Below are positions 1 through 4,944 of a stretch of 7,838 bases of DNA, one piece after another (the first letter of the stretch is position 1; each line of letters begins with the position of its first letter). The stretch covers positions 1 to 7,838 of the forward strand of contig JAKAKF010000096.1 of assembly GCA_021813595.1 (NCBI GenBank), in the 5' to 3' direction. The position numbers and the translations under genes are program-made. This DNA comes from a bacterium (GTDB taxonomy: Bacteria; SZUA-79; Acidulodesulfobacterales; Acidulodesulfobacteraceae). The notes beneath the pieces were generated by a model that was given only the letters and a program-made list of their open reading frames with translations, was not told where the DNA came from and did no database searches.

Positions 1-2
1 CT

Positions 3-164
3 ATAACCCAAATAACTTATACAAATAGGGACGGAAAAAGCTACACGAGAAGCCTCTTAACGGTTAAATTTCCGAAAGTTCAACCAGCTTCGGCAGGTTC
101 TTGCCCTCCCCTGCCGATTTCAGAATTATTCGGCTTTGAATGGTGCGTTAAGCATGGACTATAA
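3..164 (+). CDS. C-terminal fragment of an upstream hypothetical protein (truncated by window edge)
   Basis: Frame 3 is open from the window edge to a TAA at 162-164 and encodes the last 53 residues of a protein whose start lies upstream. The other two + frames close within the first 30 bases. The fragment begins with polar beta-strand-like sequence (ITQITYTNRDGKSY), continues through a hydrophobic/basic stretch, and ends in a Pro/Cys-containing tail (SCPPLP ... FEWC). The stop codon overlaps the Shine-Dalgarno of the next gene (TAAGGGG), the same arrangement seen at other junctions in this operon, which supports it as a real gene end. I do not recognise the family. Its position at the head of a pilus operon suggests a pilus or envelope function, but that is context only. 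It lacks a start codon in the window, so ATG-based gene finding would miss it. Confidence 0.55.
   Translation: MTQITYTNRDGKSYTRSLLTVKFPKVQPASAGSCPPLPISELFGFEWCVKHGL
90..117 (+). repeat. 8-bp perfect inverted repeat inside the tail of the upstream gene
   Basis: TCGGCAGG (90-97) and CCTGCCGA (110-117) are perfect reverse complements around a 12-base loop. It is locally GC-rich against AT-rich surroundings. Only three T residues follow the right arm, so it is not a convincing intrinsic terminator. It lies within an open reading frame 47 bases upstream of the next stop. It could be an mRNA hairpin or attenuator, or simply chance. Confidence 0.35.
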
Positions 165-168
165 GGGG
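163..168 (+). promoter_or_regulatory. Shine-Dalgarno that sets the start of the STN-domain gene at 175
   Basis: AAGGGG lies six bases upstream of ATG 175 and shares its AA with the TAA stop of the upstream gene. No comparable purine-rich site precedes the in-frame TTG at 136 or the ATG at 154. ATG 175 also places a signal peptide exactly at the N-terminus, so it is the preferred start. Confidence 0.75.
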
Positions 169-174
169 TTTAAA

Positions 175-549
175 ATGCTTAGAATATTAACCATAGCGAT
201 TATGATTTTAAGTTTAATTTTAACGGCTGCAAACGCTTCGGCGTTTAAATTGCCGAAACTTAAAATTATTTACATCAAACCACAGTCTTATTCAGCCCGC
301 ATAGTCGGCAAAACGAACGGTCTGCCGGTCTTGACGGTTGATTTTACAAATAGGCCTCTATGGAAGGTCCTGCAGGACGTCTCGAACGATACCGGTTACG
401 TTTTTACGACGAAAGGCGTAAACTTGGCAAAAAAAGTAAATTTAAAAGGCAGGTATAATTTTGCAGTCCTGCTCTCCAAACTGTTTAACGGGAAAGGGGA
501 AAATACAACGGTAAATTTAAAAACTAAGAGGGTCCATATATGGCGGTAA
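175..549 (+). CDS. Small exported stand-alone STN (secretin N0-like) domain protein, TcpQ/PilL-C-like in layout
   Basis: From ATG 175 the product is 124 residues. A longer form from TTG 136 (137 residues) exists, but it puts a polar stretch before the signal peptide and lacks a ribosome site. Residues 1-23 form a signal peptide (Arg3, hydrophobic core 4-18, likely cleavage after ASA). Residues 52-124 read as one STN-type domain: LTVDF strand, helix PLWKVLQDVSNDTGY, KVNLKGRY strand, helix NFAVLLSKLF, and terminal strand KRVHIW. This fold is normally the N0 domain of a secretin or TonB receptor. Here it is the whole mature protein. Type IVb systems carry small secretin partners with a C-terminal domain of similar pattern (TcpQ, C-terminus of R64 PilL), so a role at the periplasmic mouth of the secretin encoded at 2888 is plausible. 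The 3' end overlaps the next gene by 10 bases, implying translational coupling. The domain call is by eye; the function is inferred. Confidence 0.75.
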   Translation: MLRILTIAIMILSLILTAANASAFKLPKLKIIYIKPQSYSARIVGKTNGLPVLTVDFTNRPLWKVLQDVSNDTGYVFTTKGVNLAKKVNLKGRYNFAVLLSKLFNGKGENTTVNLKTKRVHIWR

Positions 550-1586
550 TTTATATAGAACAGGCCGGAATTCAGTTTGAACTTAAAAACGGCGAGAGAA
601 CCGTATCGGCTCAAGGAGTAGAGGGACTATCCGGACTAGTTTACGTAACCGGAAGCGAAATTAAAAGATACCCGAAAAATGCGGAAAAAATCGCAAGAAG
701 GGTAAAAAACAAGTCTTATGTAATAGATGATGAATTTGTTTATTATTACAAAGGCGAAGATATCGACAATTTTAAAGACTGCGCGATTTCGCCCTATCAG
801 GTCCTAATTAACGGGTTTTTGAAAAAGAAAGGCATATCCGGGACGGTACTTTTCGTTGACGGCAATAAAGACGCGGTAATAGTTTCTTTAATACAAGAGG
901 GAGAATTTAAAGAGTTTTCTATTAGCAATTCGTCTTTGTTTAACGAGACTCTCTCCGGAGTAAAGAAATTCGTCGCGAAGAAATCTATTAAAATCGATAC
1001 GGTCGTGATGAATGACGAGTTTTATAAAGTAATGTTTAAAAATACTCCCGTTACGGTTTTAAGCCCTACGGAAATACTCGAATATGCCCAAGATTTTCAG
1101 GCGCCCGTTTTTAAAAAAATAGAGGATATTAAAAAGAAAATCCAAAAAGAAAAAGATAAGAAGCTGAATATGCTCTTAGCTTTTTCGCTCTTTATATTTG
1201 TTATAAATTTGGGCGCCGGTCTTTATACTAAAAATTTAAATGACAAATACGATGCGCTAAATAATAGTTTGGCTTTTAAAGACAGTGCTTTAAAACAAAA
1301 GCTTAATTTCGAAATAGAAAAGAAGTTTCTGTCTTTTACCAGAAAAAATATGCCGGAAAGCTTAAAAAGAACGCTTTTAAAAACAGGTTCCGTTAAAAAT
1401 CTTAAAATAGATAATATAGAAGCTAATAATTCTAATTTTACGATAAAAGGAAAGTTTTTGGGCGGTTATAGAAATTTCGTGAAGGGTTATAACGAATTAA
1501 AAAAAATAATGTCTGCGGACGCGGTAAATTACGTCGTGTCCGCTCAGGGTAAGGTTTATTTTATGCTTAAAGGGAGAATTAAATGA
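540..1586 (+). CDS. Bitopic pilus alignment protein: degenerate PilM-like cytoplasmic half joined to PilN-like periplasmic half (GspL/MshI/BfpC-like)
   Basis: A 348-residue inner-membrane protein. Residues 1-185 are cytoplasmic and begin with strands like an actin-like fold (VIYIEQAGIQFEL). Around 100-160 a subdomain resembles PilM/GspL (GTVLFVDGNKDAVIVSL, then a helix NETLSGVKKFV and TVVM strand). I see no clear nucleotide-binding phosphate motifs, so ATP binding is probably lost. Residues 192-209 are a highly charged Lys/Glu helix, then one membrane segment at about 211-229. A periplasmic coiled-coil (230-265) and an alpha/beta domain to the C-terminus follow, as in PilN. In type IVa pili these halves are two proteins; GspL, BfpC and MshI-like proteins join them. 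It should bridge the ATPase at 4945 and the PilO-like protein encoded next. ATG 540 has AAGAGGG at 526-532, seven bases upstream, and lies inside the end of the preceding gene. Its stop overlaps the next start (ATGA). Confidence 0.8.
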   Translation: MAVIYIEQAGIQFELKNGERTVSAQGVEGLSGLVYVTGSEIKRYPKNAEKIARRVKNKSYVIDDEFVYYYKGEDIDNFKDCAISPYQVLINGFLKKKGISGTVLFVDGNKDAVIVSLIQEGEFKEFSISNSSLFNETLSGVKKFVAKKSIKIDTVVMNDEFYKVMFKNTPVTVLSPTEILEYAQDFQAPVFKKIEDIKKKIQKEKDKKLNMLLAFSLFIFVINLGAGLYTKNLNDKYDALNNSLAFKDSALKQKLNFEIEKKFLSFTRKNMPESLKRTLLKTGSVKNLKIDNIEANNSNFTIKGKFLGGYRNFVKGYNELKKIMSADAVNYVVSAQGKVYFMLKGRIK

Positions 1587-2161
1587 TTAAAATAATAATT
1601 TCTGCGCTTTTAATAGTTTTAAGCGTTTTTATATATGCGAAATTATCGAGGCCTCTACGGAATAAACTTGTTTTTAAAGAAAATAAGCATATTGCTTTAA
1701 TGCAGAAAAACGCAAATTTTAGAAGGCAATTTTATTTGCTTAAGAATATTAAAGAGACGAAAGTTTTTTTAAGAGTGCAAAAGACTTCTACGTACATGTT
1801 TACTCTTTTGTCGTTCGTAAATTATTTAAAAAACGAAGGCTTTTCGTTAAAATTTAAACTTAATAAGATAAAACCCGCAAGAACGGCAACGCATACAATT
1901 CCTTCGCCTGGGCAAAAAATGTTTAAACCTGTTCGATACGTAAGTTTCGCGGGGTTTAAATCGTATGAAACTAAAACGAAGTTTGCGGGCGTTAAGAAGA
2001 TAAATATTACGTTAAATTTTAAAGGGTACTACGGACTCGTTCCGATGCTTACGGTTATGGAAAAGCTCTATATGCTCTTTCCTATAAAATATACGAATTT
2101 TATCATGAATAGAAAAAGTACGGTAATTAATTTTAATCTATATAGCTTTAAGGGGGTTTAA
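1583..2161 (+). CDS. PilO/GspM/MshJ-like inner-membrane alignment protein
   Basis: A 192-residue, strongly basic protein with one N-terminal membrane anchor (about residues 3-19, not obviously cleavable). A helical/coiled-coil stretch follows (about 30-65), then a periplasmic region. Residues 139-192 fit the last part of a PilO-type ferredoxin-like fold: strand INITLNFKGYY, helix LVPMLTVMEKLYMLFP, then paired strands ending VINFNLYSF. PilO-family proteins pair with PilN-like domains to form the periplasmic part of the alignment complex, so the preceding gene's product is the expected partner. Sequence identity in this family is very low, so the call rests on topology, length, the C-terminal pattern and position. 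The start overlaps the preceding stop by four bases (ATGA), with AGGGAG at 1571-1576, six bases upstream. Confidence 0.72.
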   Translation: MIKIIISALLIVLSVFIYAKLSRPLRNKLVFKENKHIALMQKNANFRRQFYLLKNIKETKVFLRVQKTSTYMFTLLSFVNYLKNEGFSLKFKLNKIKPARTATHTIPSPGQKMFKPVRYVSFAGFKSYETKTKFAGVKKINITLNFKGYYGLVPMLTVMEKLYMLFPIKYTNFIMNRKSTVINFNLYSFKGV

Positions 2162-2878
2162 ATGGATATAAACGAGATAATCGAAGAAGGAGAAGAACGC
2201 GGGCAAAAGGAGCCGGAAAGTTTAAAACCGAAGAGAAAAAATAAAATTAATAAAAAGTTACTTATTGTTCCTATAGTCTTAATATTAGGCACAGCTGCGT
2301 ATTTTTACCTGCATAAAAGTACGCCGGCAATTCCTTCGGTTATAACGGGTCCAGCCGGTAAAGCGGTATTTCCGCCGGCAGTCCCGGAGCAGTTTATTAA
2401 TAAGTCCCGTGCAGTTTCTAAACCGGCTGTAGTTAATAATGCGCCGGTCAACGGTAATACTTCAGCTCCAAACGTTCCGCTAAAAGGAACTAAACAAAAC
2501 GTTACGAAAAAGGCGGTAAACAATACGTTAAACGACCTTTTTACCGTGAAATATAAGCATAAGGCGAAAAAAACTAATATGCCGGGAGTTCCGAATATAC
2601 CGCCTAATGCTAACGTTCCGGCTATACCTTTTAATCAAAACCTGCCTAATTTCAATTTAAAAAATATGGCGGCAAAAATTAAGAATATGCAAGGCATGCC
2701 GGCTGAAAATAGTTTTAATGTAAGCGGTTACAGCGGGGGATACGTAATAGTAGAGTGCGGCAAAAGTACTAAATATTTGAAAGCTGGTCAGAGCGCCTGC
2801 GGCTATACCTTGTTAAAGGCAAACTCGAATGACGCTACTTTTTCCCGTAACGGCAAATTTAAAAAGATTTCTTATTAA
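2162..2878 (+). CDS. PilP/GspC/MshK-like periplasmic linker protein with C-terminal HR-type domain
   Basis: A 238-residue bitopic protein. Residues 1-32 are cytoplasmic, acidic then Lys-rich. Residues 33-50 form the membrane segment. Residues 55-185 are a long, probably disordered linker rich in Pro, Asn, Ala and Val, with a run of N-x-P units at 139-162 (NMP, NIP, NVP, NLP). Residues 186-238 are a small beta domain with the HR-domain pattern of PilP and GspC (GGYVIVECGKSTKYL, KAGQSACGYTLL, then FSRNGKFKKI). Two cysteines, C199 and C213, lie in it and could form a disulfide. HR domains contact the secretin N0 domain, and the secretin gene follows directly. Type IVa PilP is a lipoprotein; this one is anchored by a membrane helix as in GspC. 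The start directly abuts the previous stop (TAA then ATG) with AAGGGGG at 2150-2156. Confidence 0.75.
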   Translation: MDINEIIEEGEERGQKEPESLKPKRKNKINKKLLIVPIVLILGTAAYFYLHKSTPAIPSVITGPAGKAVFPPAVPEQFINKSRAVSKPAVVNNAPVNGNTSAPNVPLKGTKQNVTKKAVNNTLNDLFTVKYKHKAKKTNMPGVPNIPPNANVPAIPFNQNLPNFNLKNMAAKIKNMQGMPAENSFNVSGYSGGYVIVECGKSTKYLKAGQSACGYTLLKANSNDATFSRNGKFKKISY

Positions 2879-2887
2879 GGGGGTTTT

Positions 2888-4381
2888 ATGAAAAAAATAT
2901 TGATTTCGTTGTTTATTTTACTGTGGAGTCCGTATGCTTTTGCAGGGACGGTTACGATAATAAATCCGGTTTTACATGTTATTAAGAAACCTGTTCCTTT
3001 AGCATTAAAACAGGAAACTTCTTTAGAAGGAAATTTGACTATTAAGGAAGCTTTGTCTTTACTTACAAGGGCGACAGGGATTCCGATTGTTATAGTTCAC
3101 TCAAGTTTTGTCGGTAATAATAAAAATAGTTATTATTATATTCATAAACCTCTTTATATGATTTTAAATGCCGTCGTTAAAGATAACGGTTATGTTTATA
3201 AGTATAAAAACGGCGAAATTAAGGTTTACGGCGAGCTCGCCGAGACTTTTAACCTACCTGTTTTTAATATCGATAACGCTTTTAACGCTACGACCGGCGT
3301 AAGCAATAATAATAATATGCAGCCCGGACAGAACGGCATTGCCGGAAATACGCAGGCGCAGACCGGAACCGTAAATACGGCAACGCCGGTTTCTTCTACG
3401 CAGACCCTTTCGTCCGGCACGGCCAATAATCCGGGCGGGCAGATCACGAGCTCGATGACTTTGACTAAAACCGCCGTTCACTATATTACCCAGATGTTAA
3501 AACCGTTGGTCTCCAAAAAAGGCGTATTCGGCGTAAACGCCATGCAGGGAATAGTTTACGTTAAAGACAAGCCGTCAAACGTTTTTGCGGTGGCTAAATG
3601 GGTTAAAAAAATAAAAGCTAACCTTGCGGAAGCCGTTTGGCTTAAAGTGCAGATTTTAGACGTTACTTTAAATAATTCCACGCAAGTCGGCATCAATTGG
3701 AACGCCGTTTTTAACAGCGCTTTTAAAGCTAATCCGGCGGGACTGTCCGCTATTACGATAGGCGCTAATCTTGCGTCCGGCGCGGGCATCGCTTCGGGAG
3801 CTCCTTCTATCGAGTTCGCCAATAGCGCCGGAACTAATTCGGCTATATTGGAAGCCTTAAAAACGCAGGGGACGGTAGATATACTGTCCGAACCCACTTT
3901 GATAGTTCCTAACGGAGAAACGGGAGTAATTAACAGCAGTTCGATATCTAATTATATTCAGACGGTAGAAAACATTTCTACCGGTCTTACCTCGTCTCAG
4001 ACCTACCCTGTAATAGCGCAGGTGTCCGCAGGATTATCGACCGCTTTTACGCCGCATATAAATAAGAAAAAAGGTATGATAACCGTCGTTATAAATTTTT
4101 TAGATAACAATATTACCGGGTATAACGATTTTACCGTATCCGGCACTAATTTCGACGAACCGATAATTCAGTCGAAAACATTGTCCGATATTATAAGGGT
4201 TCGTAATAATCACACCGTTATAATGGGCGGGATTATTACGACTAATAAAAATAAACAGAATTACGGCGTTCCGCTTTTAAGCGATATTCCATTCATTGGA
4301 GCGTTATTCGACGGAGTAAATAACACTTTCGAAAAAGACGACCTTATCATGATGATAACGCCGAAAATCATTAAATATTAG
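2888..4381 (+). CDS. mshL: Outer-membrane secretin, MshL/PilN(type IVb) family
   Basis: A 497-residue secretin forming the outer-membrane pore for the pilus. Residues 1-19 are a signal peptidase I type signal (core ILISLFILLW, cleavage after AFA). No cysteine follows, so there is no lipobox. Residues 46-115 are the N0/STN domain. Residues 118-188 are a low-complexity Asn/Thr/Gln/Gly linker, and 190-246 are a second N-domain of MshL/PilN type (NAMQGIVYVKDKPSNVFAV). The gate/barrel domain spans 248-497: ILDVTLNNSTQVGINW (256-271), LKTQGTVDILSEPTL (324-338), GVPLLSDIPFIGALF (460-474) and DLIMMITPKII (485-495). The GINW signature and layout resemble MshL and R64 PilN/BfpB more than PilQ, as no AMIN domains are present. 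TAA 2876-2878 runs into AAGGGGG (2877-2883), four bases before ATG. The symbol is by similarity and synteny; a pilQ/pilN name is also defensible. Confidence 0.93.
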   Translation: MKKILISLFILLWSPYAFAGTVTIINPVLHVIKKPVPLALKQETSLEGNLTIKEALSLLTRATGIPIVIVHSSFVGNNKNSYYYIHKPLYMILNAVVKDNGYVYKYKNGEIKVYGELAETFNLPVFNIDNAFNATTGVSNNNNMQPGQNGIAGNTQAQTGTVNTATPVSSTQTLSSGTANNPGGQITSSMTLTKTAVHYITQMLKPLVSKKGVFGVNAMQGIVYVKDKPSNVFAVAKWVKKIKANLAEAVWLKVQILDVTLNNSTQVGINWNAVFNSAFKANPAGLSAITIGANLASGAGIASGAPSIEFANSAGTNSAILEALKTQGTVDILSEPTLIVPNGETGVINSSSISNYIQTVENISTGLTSSQTYPVIAQVSAGLSTAFTPHINKKKGMITVVINFLDNNITGYNDFTVSGTNFDEPIIQSKTLSDIIRVRNNHTVIMGGIITTNKNKQNYGVPLLSDIPFIGALFDGVNNTFEKDDLIMMITPKIIKY

Positions 4382-4385
4382 GAGG
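4379..4385 (+). promoter_or_regulatory. Near-consensus Shine-Dalgarno for the pilin, overlapping the secretin stop
   Basis: TAGGAGG contains the secretin TAG stop (4379-4381) and the strongest anti-SD match in the window (AGGAGG), four bases before ATG 4390. The following gene (ATPase) has only a weak, distant AGGG. This fits high translation of a structural subunit within a polycistronic message. Confidence 0.7.
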
Positions 4386-4389
4386 AATT

Positions 4390-4941
4390 ATGGAAAGAAA
4401 GTTTAATAACGAATCGGGTTTTACTTTAATCGAAATCTTAGTCGCAGTGGTAGTTATAGGTTTATTGGCCGCAATTTCTATTAAAGCTTTAATTGGCGTT
4501 CAAAAAACTGCCGCTACCGGAGGGATAGTAAGCAATATTCAGAAATTCAAGGCTATTTCCGAGCAGTATGCGTCTATGAATTCCGGCAGCATGAACGGGA
4601 TTAATGCTCAAAATTTGCAGTCTGACAATCTTTTGCCTAAAGGATGGACTACCAGCGGCCCCGAAGCTGTTCCGCCGAATACCGCTACCGTGGCGGCATA
4701 TTATATAACGACGGGCGCTTTAGGATTAAACGAATCGTCTTACGACGTCGGTTTTGCCGGAAACGGAAACAGTATAACCGATAGTATGGTTCATACTATA
4801 TGCAACGATTTCGAAAATAAAATCGACGGTTTTATGTATAACGGCGCAGTTACCCAAATTACTACTGGGGGGACTAACTGCAACGCTATACCTTTAGATA
4901 ATGCCGCCATAACCGGTATTTTTTATTTAGGGTTCGAATAA
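4390..4941 (+). CDS. Type IV prepilin, probable major pilin
   Basis: A 183-residue prepilin. The leader is short and polar (MERKFNNESG), with cleavage expected between Gly10 and Phe11 to give a 173-residue mature protein starting FTLIEI. Glu15 is the conserved Glu+5, and residues 11-31 are the hydrophobic N-terminal helix. The rest is a globular domain rich in Asn, Gly, Ser and Thr, with two cysteines, C138 (HTICNDFENKIDG) and C164 (GGTNCN), that could close the C-terminal disulfide loop. Leader length and mature Phe1 follow type IVa rules. The C-terminal cysteine-in-helix, NG, cysteine, terminal strand pattern recalls PilS-type type IVb pilins. A pseudopilin is less likely given the size and the lack of a GspG-like C-terminus. 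It is the only pilin gene in the window and sits between secretin and ATPase with the best ribosome site, consistent with the main subunit. The prepilin peptidase is not encoded here. Confidence 0.92.
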   Translation: MERKFNNESGFTLIEILVAVVVIGLLAAISIKALIGVQKTAATGGIVSNIQKFKAISEQYASMNSGSMNGINAQNLQSDNLLPKGWTTSGPEAVPPNTATVAAYYITTGALGLNESSYDVGFAGNGNSITDSMVHTICNDFENKIDGFMYNGAVTQITTGGTNCNAIPLDNAAITGIFYLGFE

Positions 4942-4944
4942 ATT

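Noticed and set aside
1..174. Operon promoter upstream of the STN gene
   Set aside because: The region is the coding end of another gene. I found no convincing -35/-10 pair or sigma-54 site at a sensible distance, so the promoter is probably upstream of the window.
2305..2523. Minus-strand open frame opposite the PilP-like linker
   Set aside because: Shadow of a Pro/Ala/Asn-rich coding stretch; no ribosome site or recognisable protein. The same applies to minus-strand frames at 396-614, 3226-3447, 3254-3481, 3556-3897, 6095-6334, 6339-6545 and 6539-6802.
4888..4924. Terminator-like element at the end of the pilin gene
   Set aside because: A T run (4919-4924) follows a stem of only five pairs (ATACC 4888-4892 with GGTAT 4915-4919) and a 22-base loop, all within coding sequence. 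Too weak to call.
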